64,000 nt of DNA. It comes from Saprospiraceae bacterium (GTDB lineage Bacteria; Bacteroidota; Bacteroidia; Chitinophagales; Saprospiraceae). The stretch covers positions 192,171 through 256,170 of the forward strand of contig JADKKF010000007.1 of the NCBI GenBank assembly GCA_016720635.1, given 5' to 3'. This document shows, piece after piece, positions 17,738 to 27,576 of this stretch. The notes below the pieces were generated by a model. That model was not told the origin of the DNA and searched no databases. It saw only the letters and a list, made by a program, of their open reading frames with translations. Within the stretch, counting starts at the first letter, position 1. Each line of letters begins with the position of its first letter. The translations under genes and the position numbers were made by a program.

Positions 17738-18832
17738 ATGCCTAAAAAAATAGTGGTATTGATTACCTCAAATTTTGATTTTGATCAGAGGATGCAAAGG
17801 ATCGTCAACACAATGACACACCTTGGATACAAAGTAACCGTATTGAGCCCATATGTTTCAGACGAAACAAATGGAATAGACTTAGTCCGCCTAATGACTT
17901 TTTTTAAAAAAGGAAAGGGGTTCTATCTTGTTTACAATTTATTAGCTTTTGTTCATGTTCTTTTTAATAAAAACCAAATAATCTATACGGTCGATATGGA
18001 TACAGCTTGGGTTGGATATTTTTACAAAAAAATATTTAAATGCTGTTGGATATTAGACATGCATGAATATTTTTCTGAAATGCCTGAAATTGCGGGAAGC
18101 CTTTTTGTCAAAAATATATGGGCATTTACGGAAAAAATGACGATCACCGCTTGTGACATAGCTATTTCAGTTTCACCTTCTTTACAATCCTTGTTGGAGC
18201 TACAGTTCAAAAGAAAGGTGTGGTTGGTGCGGAGCCTCCCCTATTTGCAAGACAAAGCATCCTCAAAGAACGAGCATACTATAAAAGAAAAAGTGATTAT
18301 ATATCAAGGAGCACTAAACGAAGGTCGAGGACTTGAATACTTAGTCGATATTTGGGCTCACATGCCGCCAAGATTTACCTTAGCGCTCTATGGTGAAGGG
18401 ACCATTTCAAATTTATTAAAAAGAATGGTTAAGGATAGAAAAATGGATGATCAGGTGAAGTTTTATGGGAAGTTAAAACCCGACCAATTAAAGAATGAGA
18501 CTCAGAATGCATGGCTGGGATTGAATCTATTGTCCAACCGAGATCTTAATTCTTTTCATTCTTTAGCAAACAAATTTTTTGATTACGTTCAGGCAGAAAT
18601 ACCTCAAATAACCCATTCATTTCCTAATTATAAATTACTCAATGAAGAATTTGAAGTAGCTGCCTTGTTGAAATACCACGACCAAAGTATGATCGATCTT
18701 ATCCTTGAATTGGAAAAAGATGAAGCAAAATATCAATATTTGAAATCCAATACATTCAAAGCCAAAAAGGTGTGGAACTGGCAAAATGAAGAAAAAGTAA
18801 TCGAAAAAATACTCGAACAATCGGGGTATTAA
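17738..18832 (+). CDS. family 4-type glycosyltransferase
   Basis: A 364-residue GT-B fold enzyme for surface-glycan synthesis. The N-terminal Rossmann half begins VVLITSNFDFDQR and carries GYKVTVLS. LDMHEYFSEMPE near residues 105-117 and CDIAISVSPSL near 137-147 are typical of the acceptor domain. The C-terminal half has IIYQGALNEGRGLEYLV near 187-203 and LALYGEG near 217-223, the donor-binding region of GT4. The C-terminal EX7E-like region is weaker (SLANKFFDYVQAEIP). No membrane helix. ftsE follows after 60 bases. Confidence 0.85.
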   Translation: MPKKIVVLITSNFDFDQRMQRIVNTMTHLGYKVTVLSPYVSDETNGIDLVRLMTFFKKGKGFYLVYNLLAFVHVLFNKNQIIYTVDMDTAWVGYFYKKIFKCCWILDMHEYFSEMPEIAGSLFVKNIWAFTEKMTITACDIAISVSPSLQSLLELQFKRKVWLVRSLPYLQDKASSKNEHTIKEKVIIYQGALNEGRGLEYLVDIWAHMPPRFTLALYGEGTISNLLKRMVKDRKMDDQVKFYGKLKPDQLKNETQNAWLGLNLLSNRDLNSFHSLANKFFDYVQAEIPQITHSFPNYKLLNEEFEVAALLKYHDQSMIDLILELEKDEAKYQYLKSNTFKAKKVWNWQNEEKVIEKILEQSGY

Positions 18833-18892
18833 GTATCCTATTGGCTTATGTTGATTGTTTTTATTAATTTTACGGCAAAATATTAATATTGC

Positions 18893-19561
18893 ATGGTAAT
18901 TGAACTTCAAAACGCGGATATTTACCAATCCCATTTTCTTTTATTGAATGACGTAAACATGTATATCGCCGAAGGTGAGTTTTGTTATGTTGTAGGAAAG
19001 ACTGGAACTGGAAAATCCTCTTTGTTAAAGACCATTTATGGTGCATTACCATTGCAAAATGGTGAAGGCCGCGTCGTGGGCATGAACCTAAAACAGGTAG
19101 ATCGAAGAAATCTGCATTTATTGAGGAGAAAAATGGGGATGATTTTTCAAGATTTTAATCTACTGATGGATAGAAATGTGGAAAAAAATCTATCTTTTGT
19201 TTTGGAAGCCGTCGGAATAAAAGATAAAGGAGTAATTCAGAACAAGATCAGGACTGTATTGGACCAAGTTGGCTTATCATTTATGCCGTTAAAAATGCCT
19301 CATGAATTGTCAGGTGGAGAGCAACAAAGGTTGGCTGTAGCAAGGGCTCTTCTGAATAGTCCTCAACTTATCATCGCCGATGAACCTACTGGTAATTTAG
19401 ACCCTGATACTTCGGACGATATCCTGCAACTTTTGAAAAATTTGACCAAAGAAAATGGTACGTCTGTAATCATTGCGACGCATGATTATCGATTGTTGGA
19501 CAAATTTCCAGGTAAAACTTATCGTTGTCATCTGGGTACGGTTACACAAGTTTCGCATTGA
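18893..19561 (+). CDS. ftsE: cell-division ABC transporter ATP-binding protein FtsE
   Basis: A 222-residue ABC ATPase. Walker A GKTGTGKS is at 35-42, the Q-loop FQDFNLL near 85-91, signature LSGGEQQR at 139-146, Walker B LIIADEPTG at 159-167 and the H-loop ATHDYRL near 194. The MIFQDFNLL...RNVEKNLSFVLE pattern is FtsE-like. FtsEX links the divisome to periplasmic amidase activation. No ftsX lies beside it here, which is common in Bacteroidota. LolD/MacB-type ATPases are the alternative. The last 20 bases overlap the convergent FAD dehydrogenase gene. Confidence 0.85.
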   Translation: MVIELQNADIYQSHFLLLNDVNMYIAEGEFCYVVGKTGTGKSSLLKTIYGALPLQNGEGRVVGMNLKQVDRRNLHLLRRKMGMIFQDFNLLMDRNVEKNLSFVLEAVGIKDKGVIQNKIRTVLDQVGLSFMPLKMPHELSGGEQQRLAVARALLNSPQLIIADEPTGNLDPDTSDDILQLLKNLTKENGTSVIIATHDYRLLDKFPGKTYRCHLGTVTQVSH

Positions 19562-21098
19562 TTTGTTGACTAATAGCTTGAGCGACATTGTGTCCATCTA
19601 AAGCGGCTGAGATTATCCCTCCAGCATATCCAGCACCTTCCGCACAAGGATAAAGTCCTTCTATTTGAACATGTTGCAAGGTAATTTTGTCCCTTGGGAT
19701 TTTAATGGGTGCACTCGTCCTGCTTTCTACGCCTACAACATTTGCCATTTCGGTATAATACCCCTTCATCAATTTGCCAAATTGTATGAAGCCTAATTTC
19801 AAGGCGTTGGCTACATCTTTAGGCAAAATCTCATGTAGATTTCTAGATACTAAACCTGGGATATAGGAACAATCATTAAGAGAATTAGAGAGCTTATTTT
19901 GCACAAAATCGGTCAATCTTTGGGCAGGGGCTTGCTGGGTTTTGGCACCTTGATTGAACATGCCTTGCTCAACACTTTGTTGGTAAAATACACCTGCCAT
20001 TGGCCCATATTTTTGAAATGGTGCTAATTTTATAGGATCAACGGTCACCACCACTCCAGAATTGGCAAACGGTGAATCACGTCTCGAAAGCGACATCCCA
20101 TTAACAACGATCTCACCTGGACTTGTGGCAGCAGGAATGATAAGTCCCCCAGGACACATACAGAAGGAAAATACCCCATTGCTTCCAATCTGACAAGTGA
20201 GCGAATAATTCGCTGCTGGAAGAAGACTGCCTCGAGGATAACTTTTGTACTGGATATCATCGATAAGACTTTGTGGATGCTCAACACGAACTCCTAGAGC
20301 AAAGGGTTTGGCTTCTAAAGAAACTTTATTTTGATGAAGAATACTATAAACGTCTCTAGCAGAATGTCCAGTAGCTAGGATAATTCGAGCAGTTTTTATA
20401 AAAGTTCCATTTATTTTGATGCCATCAATTTTATTTGATTTTATAATAATATCCTCTAGTTTAGAATTGAAATTTACCTGTCCACCACGAGATTCTATGG
20501 TTTTTCTGATATTAGCGATTATATTAGGCAATTTATTACTCCCAATATGAGGGTGAGCTTCTATCAATATATCCTCTTTCGCACCATGTTCTACCAATAA
20601 CTTAAGGATATGGTAAATATCGCCTCTCTTTGTAGCTCTCGTGTAAAGTTTTCCATCAGAATAAGTACCTGCACCACCCTCTCCAAAACAATAATTTGAA
20701 TCGGGATTCACCGTATTTTCTTGTTGAATGGCTTTGAGGTCTCTCCTCCTTTCTTGGACATCTTTACCGCGTTCCCATACAATTGGCTTGAGTCCTTGCT
20801 TGATGAGCTCTAATGCTGCAAAATAGCCTGCTGGACCAGCACCTACAATATGGATTTCTTGATTTTTTTCAACATCTGGTAAATCTTCCGTTAAAGGCAT
20901 GACTACTGGAAAATCCTGCTCGAACTGAACTTCAAATCTCAGTTGATACATAGGTATCCTTCCTCTACTATCGATCGAACTCCTGACCAGCTTGAAAAAG
21001 GGCAATCTATTGTCGGGTGCGATGGATTTACAAATGAGCTCTTTGATATACTCGGGGTTGTCCTTGTATTGTGGTTCTACTCGCAGTTCGACGATCAT
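19542..21098 (-). CDS. FAD-dependent dehydrogenase (COG2509 family)
   Basis: A 518-residue flavoprotein. The FAD-binding GAGPAG is at 86-91 after an ~80-residue N-terminal ferredoxin-like domain, as is typical of COG2509. CFGEGGAGTYSDGKLYTR lies near 157-174, a second dinucleotide segment ILATGHSARD near 241-250, and C-terminal GLYPCAEGAGYAGG plus DGHNVAQ closes the FAD site. The physiological substrate of this family is unknown. It is the third gene of a SPOR protein - kdsA - dehydrogenase run (18-base gap to kdsA). Confidence 0.88.
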   Translation of the reverse strand: MIVELRVEPQYKDNPEYIKELICKSIAPDNRLPFFKLVRSSIDSRGRIPMYQLRFEVQFEQDFPVVMPLTEDLPDVEKNQEIHIVGAGPAGYFAALELIKQGLKPIVWERGKDVQERRRDLKAIQQENTVNPDSNYCFGEGGAGTYSDGKLYTRATKRGDIYHILKLLVEHGAKEDILIEAHPHIGSNKLPNIIANIRKTIESRGGQVNFNSKLEDIIIKSNKIDGIKINGTFIKTARIILATGHSARDVYSILHQNKVSLEAKPFALGVRVEHPQSLIDDIQYKSYPRGSLLPAANYSLTCQIGSNGVFSFCMCPGGLIIPAATSPGEIVVNGMSLSRRDSPFANSGVVVTVDPIKLAPFQKYGPMAGVFYQQSVEQGMFNQGAKTQQAPAQRLTDFVQNKLSNSLNDCSYIPGLVSRNLHEILPKDVANALKLGFIQFGKLMKGYYTEMANVVGVESRTSAPIKIPRDKITLQHVQIEGLYPCAEGAGYAGGIISAALDGHNVAQAISQQINAKLV

Positions 21099-21116
21099 CG
21101 CAAATTTTGGTTGAGA

Positions 21117-21953
21117 TTACTCTAAAATAGCTTTTCTGATCTTGATCAATCCTATTAATAAGTCCTTCATTTGGTCTAATGGCAACATATTAGCACCATC
21201 TGACAGCGCTTTTTTAGGCTCTGGGTGTGTTTCTATAAAAAGTCCATCGTAGCCAACAGCTATACCAGCTCTTGCGATCGTTTCTATCAAGTCGGGTCTC
21301 CCACCTGTCACACCTTCGGGTTGGTTGGGTTGCTGGAGCGCATGTGTACAATCCAAAATCACAGGGCTACCTGTGGTATGCATTGCCTTAATACCCCTGA
21401 AATCAACCACCAAATCTTGATACCCAAAACAAGTACCTCGATCAGTAATCCAAGCGTTTGGGTTTTGATTGTCGGTTACTTTTTTGACAGAAAACTTCAT
21501 GGATTCAGGGCTTAGAAACTGTCCTTTTTTGATATTGATTATTTTGCCAGTTTTTGCTGCGGCTACTAGCAATGAGGTTTGTCGGCATAAAAATGCAGGT
21601 ATCTGTAAAATATCCACATATTCAGCGGCCAATTCAGCCTGTTCCTCACTATGTATGTCTGTGATGGTAGGTATATTGTATTTTACTCCAACATTTGCTA
21701 TTATTTCAAGTGATTTTTCTATACCGATAGTTGTAAATGAATCTAAACGGCTCCTGTTTGCCTTTTCATATGATGCTTTAAAAACATAAGGGATGGCAAG
21801 GTCTTGAGTGAGGTGAAATAAGTTCTCTGCGATCCGATTGACCATTTCTTCTGATTCAACCACACAAGGCCCGGCAATCAATAAGAAATTGCCACTATCC
21901 AAATTTTGGATCTTAGGAATAGCTTTAAAAAGATCGTAACCCTTCATTGTCAT
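21117..21953 (-). CDS. kdsA: 3-deoxy-8-phosphooctulonate synthase (KDO-8-P synthase)
   Basis: A 278-residue TIM-barrel enzyme condensing phosphoenolpyruvate with arabinose 5-phosphate to make KDO-8-phosphate for lipopolysaccharide. Family markers are LIAGPCVVES near 24-33, FKASYEKANRSR near 58-69, PTITDIHS near 95-102, IPAFLCRQT near 118-126, NIKKGQFLSPE near 139-149, the ITDRGTCFGY block near 170-179, and FIETHPEP near 240-247. Length is standard. Its 5' end overlaps the stop of the SPOR gene by 4 bases (ATGA), so the two are coupled. Confidence 0.97.
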   Translation of the reverse strand: MTMKGYDLFKAIPKIQNLDSGNFLLIAGPCVVESEEMVNRIAENLFHLTQDLAIPYVFKASYEKANRSRLDSFTTIGIEKSLEIIANVGVKYNIPTITDIHSEEQAELAAEYVDILQIPAFLCRQTSLLVAAAKTGKIINIKKGQFLSPESMKFSVKKVTDNQNPNAWITDRGTCFGYQDLVVDFRGIKAMHTTGSPVILDCTHALQQPNQPEGVTGGRPDLIETIARAGIAVGYDGLFIETHPEPKKALSDGANMLPLDQMKDLLIGLIKIRKAILE

Positions 21954-23191
21954 GATTTAAATGCGCCCTTTTCTAAAGTTTTTCTAACCAGTTCCAAATT
22001 TCTATTTTTTGCGGAGAGATTCTCTGGTAAAATCACTCGCCAATTGTTTTTTGATTGAACAACCTTTGGTATAAAGCCTTTACTTTTTGCTTTGGCGGCC
22101 ATTTTATTAGCATTTGCTTGGCTTGAAAATAATCCCACCACGATATAAGATTTGGTGATTGGTTTTGTGGCCACTTCAATTTCTTTCTTAGGATTCGATT
22201 TGTCGAGTTGAGATTTTATATCGGATCTTCCTTTTATAGTCGAATCAATACTATCTGGCAAGGTATTTTGTTTTTCTATTTTAATAGGCTTAGTAACAGG
22301 AACAATCTTCCTTACTTTTTTCAAAGCTTCAAGTTCTGAAATATTGTTGGTTTCTTCTTGGGCTGGCTGGGTAGTGACAATATTATCCTCTGGCTTAATA
22401 GTTATGTCGGCAGCATAGTCTATTTCTTGGTCACCTTGGACAAAATTTGCACCAGTATCTGGATATTCAGAGGTAGCCTTGCTTCCAACATATACCACAT
22501 GTTTCCGCTGCCATTGTTCATAAAATTTCTTAGCGAAATATCCACAAAATGTCAATCCAAAGGTCAATAATATACCCCAGAAAAACCATCGATACGTCGA
22601 ATATGGAAGTGTCTTAAAATGTCTCTCTATAGTAAAACCCCTCAATGGCTCCGAGTCCGTTGTATATTCTCGTACTGGTTCGGTCTCAATTTCGGTATTA
22701 ATAGGATCTGGCTCTTCTATATGGATGGGAAGAACATTCGATTGGGCATGCTCAAGCTTTTCTTTTAGATCTCCCTTGTTGATATCCGTATATTCTATAT
22801 CTAAAGATGGAAGATATCTAGAATCACCCTCCAAGATACTGCTTTCATCTTTTAGAAAATGTATGTGTTGGGAAGAGTCTTTGAACAATTGGCCTAATTC
22901 TTCAAGGTTGATAATCAATCGATTGTCCAGTTTTTCACCTATTTCTTTGCCTAAATTTTTTAGGACATAATTGTAATCACTGGAACCTATAAATCCTTCT
23001 TGGGCAATGTTTTTATTTTCAAATGGAGGTAAAGTAAAATCAATTTTGGGAGCAGGTGGGTATATTTTTTTATCTAAATGGTTGATCACAGCAGGCTTAT
23101 GATCCAATACAAAGCAACCTATACCAGGCAAGACAATCATTCCCTGATCGTCCAAAACACTAAAAATTTCTGGTTTTTTCTCTCGCTGCAT
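21950..23191 (-). CDS. HU-CCDC81 and SPOR domain-containing membrane protein
   Basis: A 413-residue single-pass inner-membrane protein of a type common in Bacteroidota. The first ~125 residues match the HU-CCDC81 pattern (GMIVLPGIGCFVLDHKPA, then SDYNYVLKNLGKEI). A charged linker leads to one membrane helix near 203-222 (FFWGILLTFGLTFCGYF). A Pro/Lys/Thr-rich periplasmic linker follows, and a SPOR domain at about 342-410 begins KSYIVVGLFSSQANANK. SPOR domains bind denuded septal peptidoglycan, so a cell-division or cell-wall role is likely. It is the first gene of the operon with kdsA. Confidence 0.85.
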   Translation of the reverse strand: MQREKKPEIFSVLDDQGMIVLPGIGCFVLDHKPAVINHLDKKIYPPAPKIDFTLPPFENKNIAQEGFIGSSDYNYVLKNLGKEIGEKLDNRLIINLEELGQLFKDSSQHIHFLKDESSILEGDSRYLPSLDIEYTDINKGDLKEKLEHAQSNVLPIHIEEPDPINTEIETEPVREYTTDSEPLRGFTIERHFKTLPYSTYRWFFWGILLTFGLTFCGYFAKKFYEQWQRKHVVYVGSKATSEYPDTGANFVQGDQEIDYAADITIKPEDNIVTTQPAQEETNNISELEALKKVRKIVPVTKPIKIEKQNTLPDSIDSTIKGRSDIKSQLDKSNPKKEIEVATKPITKSYIVVGLFSSQANANKMAAKAKSKGFIPKVVQSKNNWRVILPENLSAKNRNLELVRKTLEKGAFKS

Positions 23192-23227
23192 TTGTTACTT
23201 TACCAAAATATGTTAACTAAAACGGCA

Positions 23228-23235
23228 CAAAAGTA
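23228..23235 (-). promoter_or_regulatory. -7 promoter box of the SPOR-kdsA-dehydrogenase operon
   Basis: Minus-strand TACTTTTG, a perfect TANNTTTG, 36 bases before the start at 23191. The rest of the 172-base divergent spacer before folP is very AT-rich and shows no clear plus-strand box. Confidence 0.55.
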
Positions 23236-23363
23236 AACCCCTTAAATCCTAATTCCAAAGAAAGATCATTAAATCTATTTATTTTACAAATATATTATTT
23301 TTTTATATGTAAAAATGATTATTGTTCAGAAATTTGCAATTTTATATAAATATATATTGAAAT

Positions 23364-24203
23364 ATGTCCGACAACTTCACTTTGGCCTATAACGGAAAAA
23401 TTTTATCGCTAAGTACTCCTAAAATTATGGGTGTAATAAATATCAACAATGATTCTTTTTATTCGGGCAGTAGAATCCAAACAGAATCTGCATTGATTGA
23501 CAAAGCTGAAAAAATGTTAATGGATGGTGCGGCGATTATAGATATCGGTGTAGCTTCAAGCCGCCCAGGTGCGGCTAAAATTGATGTGGCAACTGAAAGT
23601 GCTTTGATAAAGCAATACCTTCCAAAAGTGCGCCATCATTTGAAAGACTCTTGGATATCCATAGATACTTATAACAGTCAGACGGCCGAATTGGCATTAG
23701 ACCTCGGCGCAGATATGATCAATGACATAAGTGGGGGCCATATAGATATCGAGATGTTGAAAACTATTAATACCAGAAATTGCCCTTTTGTAGCCATGCA
23801 TATGCGCGGTACTCCCGACAACATGCAATCTTTAATCAATTACGATGATATTATGTTAGAATTGATAGAATATTTTAATGCTATCATTAACCAATCAAAT
23901 CCACTGGTACAAAGCAATCTGGTCATCGATCCAGGTATTGGATTTGCAAAGTCGCTTGATCAAAATTATAAAATTATAAATGATTTATCGACGTTGAAGA
24001 TAATAAATAAACCGATCCTAATTGGTATTAGTCGGAAATCATTAATTTATAGATTCCTTGAAATATCGATAGAAGACTCATTGAATGGCACATCGGTATT
24101 GAATACAATTGCTTTGTTGAAAGGTGCCAATATTCTTAGGGTTCATGATGTACAAGAAGCCAATCAGGTTATTTCCCTTTACAATAAAGTAGAAAATAGT
24201 TGA
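23364..24203 (+). CDS. folP: dihydropteroate synthase
   Basis: A 279-residue TIM-barrel enzyme joining p-aminobenzoate to dihydropterin pyrophosphate in folate synthesis; the usual target of sulfonamides. Motifs are IMGVININNDSFYSGSR near 21-37 (phosphate and substrate loop), DIGVASSRPGA near 61-71, DMINDISGG near 115-123, AMHMRGTP near 145-152, IDPGIGFAKS near 190-199, and GISRKSLI near 223-230. The usual NVTPDSFSDGG is here NINNDSFYSGS, which is normal for Bacteroidota. It starts the run folP - amidohydrolase - PAP2. Confidence 0.95.
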   Translation: MSDNFTLAYNGKILSLSTPKIMGVININNDSFYSGSRIQTESALIDKAEKMLMDGAAIIDIGVASSRPGAAKIDVATESALIKQYLPKVRHHLKDSWISIDTYNSQTAELALDLGADMINDISGGHIDIEMLKTINTRNCPFVAMHMRGTPDNMQSLINYDDIMLELIEYFNAIINQSNPLVQSNLVIDPGIGFAKSLDQNYKIINDLSTLKIINKPILIGISRKSLIYRFLEISIEDSLNGTSVLNTIALLKGANILRVHDVQEANQVISLYNKVENS

Positions 24204-24282
24204 ATTAAATTGATGTTTTTTGAAAAAAAGCAAGTGAAGCATGATTAAAAGTCCTATTTTTATGCATCCAAAAAAAACAGGT

Positions 24283-27200
24283 ATGATTTTTAACTCAAGA
24301 AAAATTTCAATAATAATTTCATTAAACTTCTTGATAATCAATGTCTTTTTCGCGCAAGACAAAAAAAAGTGGGATGTTAACAATCCAGAATTGCCCTACA
24401 AAATAGTTGAATTTATTACGAGTGAAGGAACTTGGATGAATGTAGATGTATCGCCAGATGGTAAATTGATTGCATTTGATTTGTTGGGAGATATATATAC
24501 CATACCTTTCGCCGGCGGCAAAGCAAAGCCCATAAGGACAGGGTTAGCTTATGAAGTCCAACCAAGATTTAGCCCCGATGGTAAATCAATTCTCTTTACC
24601 TCTGATGCTGGAGGTGGTGACAATATATGGGTGATGAATATTGATGGAAAAAATGCTAGGCAGGTTACAAAAGAAAATTTTAGGCTATTAAATAATGCGG
24701 TTTGGATGCCAGATGGAGAATATTTCGTGGCTAGAAAACACTTCACATCTACCCGCTCACTTGGAGCTGGCGAATTATGGATGTATCATATAGCTGGTGG
24801 AACTGGAGTACAAATTACCGCAAAGAAAAACGATCAACAAGATCTAAACGAACCTTCAATATCTTCTGATGGCAATTTTATATACTTTAGTGAAGAAATA
24901 TATCCAGGAGGCTATTTTCAGTATAATAAAGATCCCAACAACACTATTTTTGCGGTCAAAAGGTATAACCGAAAAACAAGCCAAGTTGAATACATCACAG
25001 GGGGCATAGGCGGTGCATGCAGACCACAGATTTCTCATGACGGCAAAACATTAGCTTTTGTAAAAAGAGTAAGAACCAAATCTGTACTGTATTTACATGA
25101 TTTGAACACAGGTGAAGAATGGCCAATTTTTGATAGCCTTAGCAAAGATCAACAAGAAGCCTGGACTATTTTTGGAGTATATACTGGATTTTCATGGACA
25201 CCAAATGATTCTAAAATTGTGATTTGGGCAAACGGAAAAATCAATTGCGTCGATGTTTCCAAATCTAACACAAGTGAAATTATACCTTTTAATTGCAATG
25301 TTAAACAAACCATCTGTGAAGGGCTTAGATTTGAGCAAAACCTCAATCCAACGACACAACAAGCAAATATAATTCGGTCATTGCGAACTGATCCTTCAGG
25401 GACATGGGTGGTGTTTTCAGCTCTAGGTCAGTTATATGGCAAGCAATTGCCCTCAGGTAAGCCTGAACGATTGACACAGGACGATTTATTCGAGTTCGAA
25501 CCAAGTTTCAATACTCAGGGCAATAAAATAGTTTATGTAACTTGGAGTGACACAGCTTCTGGAAGCATAAGAATTTTAGATTTAACTACAAAAAAAACAA
25601 CCATTTTAACCGCAGAAAAAGGCATTTATCGAGAACCGTCATTTTCAAGTGATGGTAAATCAATCGTGTATAAAACAGAATTAGGAAATGATATCCTTGG
25701 GCCTGGATATACACACAAGCCAGGGATTTATAGAATGAATTTGGCCGATCAAGTTCCCATATTTGTGCATGAAAAAGGAGACTCTCCTGTTTTTGATTCA
25801 AGTGGACAAAGAATTTTTTATAGCACAGGAGGCCAACTTTTCGGGAGTCTGAACAAAACATTTGGGTCTTTTGACTTGAATGGTTTTGATGATAAAACGC
25901 ATATTAAGAGTACTTACGCCAGTCAGTACAAACTATCTCCAAATGGCAAATATGTAGCATTTGTCGATTTGCACAAAGCATATATTGCTACTTTACCACC
26001 CAGCGGAAAAACGATTGATTTAGGGGCTGGAACGGAAAATTTTCCTGTGAAGTGTATTAGTAAAGATGCTGGTACCAATCTACATTGGTCTAGCGACTCA
26101 AAAGCAGTTTTTTATACCAATGGCCCTGAGTATTTTAAGGTGGACCTCGCAGATCGATTTGATTTTAGTGGGAAGCAAGCGGACTCCAGTTTTAAGCTAC
26201 CAACCAAAGGTATCAATATTGATTTGGAGTATTCTTTGGAAAAACCTAACACAAAGTTCGCATTTATCAATGCTAGAATTTTGACTATGGAAAAAGATTC
26301 AATTATAGAAAATGGAACTATATTGGTTGAAAACAATATCATCAAAGCAGTAGATCGGACAAGTCAGGTGAATATCGATGAGTCTTTTACGAAAATTAAT
26401 TGTGATGGTATGACCATTATGCCAGGCTTTATCGATGCACATGCACATGGCAATCATTTTAGGTATGGCATCACTCCTCAAAAACATTGGCCTTATTATG
26501 CTAATCTTGCCTATGGAGTAACCACAATGCATGACCCTTCAGCTTATGGTGAGATGGTTTTTAGCAATGCAGAATTGATAAAATCTGGTAAAATAGTTGG
26601 TCCGAGAGTTTTTTCAACTGGTACCATCCTGTATGGTGCGGATGGTGATTTCAAGGCAGTTGTAAACTCGTTAGAGGATGCAAGGAGTGCGATAAGGAGA
26701 TCTAAGGCATTGGGCGCCTTTTCGGTAAAAAGTTATAATCAGCCCAGAAGAGAGCAGCGACAAATGATCATTCAAGCGGCTAGAGAAGAAAAAATGATGG
26801 TTGTACCAGAGGGCGGAAGCTTCTTCTATCACAATATGAGCATGATCAATGACGGCCATACTGGGATCGAGCACAATATCCCTGTTGTTGATTTATATCA
26901 AGATGTAATCAATACATGGAAGGCTAGCAAGACTGGTTATACACCAACCTTGATAGTATGTTATGGGGCTGTAAGTGGTGAATATTATTGGTATCAAAAA
27001 ACCAATGTATGGGAAGATAAAAAGCTTTTGACATTTACTCCCAGGTCGGTTATCGATTCTAGGTCAAGACATAGGACCATGATTCCAGATGAAGAATATG
27101 AAAATGGTTTTATAAGAGTGTCAAAATCTTGTAAAATGCTCGCAGATGAAGGGGTGAAATTAAATTTGGGAGCACATGGGCAGATTCAAGGTATAGGAGC

Positions 27201-27564
27201 TCACTGGGAACTGTGGATGTTGCAAATGGGAGGATTGACCAACTATCAGGCCTTAAGAACAGCGACATCTAATCCAGCTCAATATCTGGGTTTAGACAAG
27301 TGGATTGGATCTTTAAAATCTGGCAAATTGGCGGATTTAATCATCCTAGAAAAGAACCCATTGGAGGATATTAAAAATACAGCTAGTATCAAATATACGA
27401 TGATAAACGGTCATTTATACGATGCCAAAGAAATGAAGGAATTAAATAACTCCAGATCCAAGGTGAGAACTCCTTTCTACTGGGAAAGTACAAAATTTGC
27501 GCAGGATTTTGATTGGCATGAAGATGGAAATACACGAACACAATGTCAATGTGGCAATCATTAA
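24283..27564 (+). CDS. secreted TolB-like beta-propeller fused to metal-dependent amidohydrolase
   Basis: The exported protein joins an N-terminal PD40/TolB-type propeller (repeats such as DVSPDGKLIAFDL, FSPDGKSILFTSDAGG, SSDGNFIYFSE) to a C-terminal amidohydrolase domain. The latter has the metal-binding HAHGNH about 700 residues in, GVTTMHDPS, and a GKLADLIIL strand near the end. Hydrolysis of a cyclic amide or peptide-like substrate is expected; the substrate is unknown. I chose ATG 24283 because it gives a clean signal peptide (MIFNSRK...FFAQ). ATG 24241 would add 14 residues. folP is 79 bases upstream of the chosen start and PAP2 is 12 bases downstream. Confidence 0.87.
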   Translation: MIFNSRKISIIISLNFLIINVFFAQDKKKWDVNNPELPYKIVEFITSEGTWMNVDVSPDGKLIAFDLLGDIYTIPFAGGKAKPIRTGLAYEVQPRFSPDGKSILFTSDAGGGDNIWVMNIDGKNARQVTKENFRLLNNAVWMPDGEYFVARKHFTSTRSLGAGELWMYHIAGGTGVQITAKKNDQQDLNEPSISSDGNFIYFSEEIYPGGYFQYNKDPNNTIFAVKRYNRKTSQVEYITGGIGGACRPQISHDGKTLAFVKRVRTKSVLYLHDLNTGEEWPIFDSLSKDQQEAWTIFGVYTGFSWTPNDSKIVIWANGKINCVDVSKSNTSEIIPFNCNVKQTICEGLRFEQNLNPTTQQANIIRSLRTDPSGTWVVFSALGQLYGKQLPSGKPERLTQDDLFEFEPSFNTQGNKIVYVTWSDTASGSIRILDLTTKKTTILTAEKGIYREPSFSSDGKSIVYKTELGNDILGPGYTHKPGIYRMNLADQVPIFVHEKGDSPVFDSSGQRIFYSTGGQLFGSLNKTFGSFDLNGFDDKTHIKSTYASQYKLSPNGKYVAFVDLHKAYIATLPPSGKTIDLGAGTENFPVKCISKDAGTNLHWSSDSKAVFYTNGPEYFKVDLADRFDFSGKQADSSFKLPTKGINIDLEYSLEKPNTKFAFINARILTMEKDSIIENGTILVENNIIKAVDRTSQVNIDESFTKINCDGMTIMPGFIDAHAHGNHFRYGITPQKHWPYYANLAYGVTTMHDPSAYGEMVFSNAELIKSGKIVGPRVFSTGTILYGADGDFKAVVNSLEDARSAIRRSKALGAFSVKSYNQPRREQRQMIIQAAREEKMMVVPEGGSFFYHNMSMINDGHTGIEHNIPVVDLYQDVINTWKASKTGYTPTLIVCYGAVSGEYYWYQKTNVWEDKKLLTFTPRSVIDSRSRHRTMIPDEEYENGFIRVSKSCKMLADEGVKLNLGAHGQIQGIGAHWELWMLQMGGLTNYQALRTATSNPAQYLGLDKWIGSLKSGKLADLIILEKNPLEDIKNTASIKYTMINGHLYDAKEMKELNNSRSKVRTPFYWESTKFAQDFDWHEDGNTRTQCQCGNH

Positions 27565-27576
27565 TCAGTTGATGAT

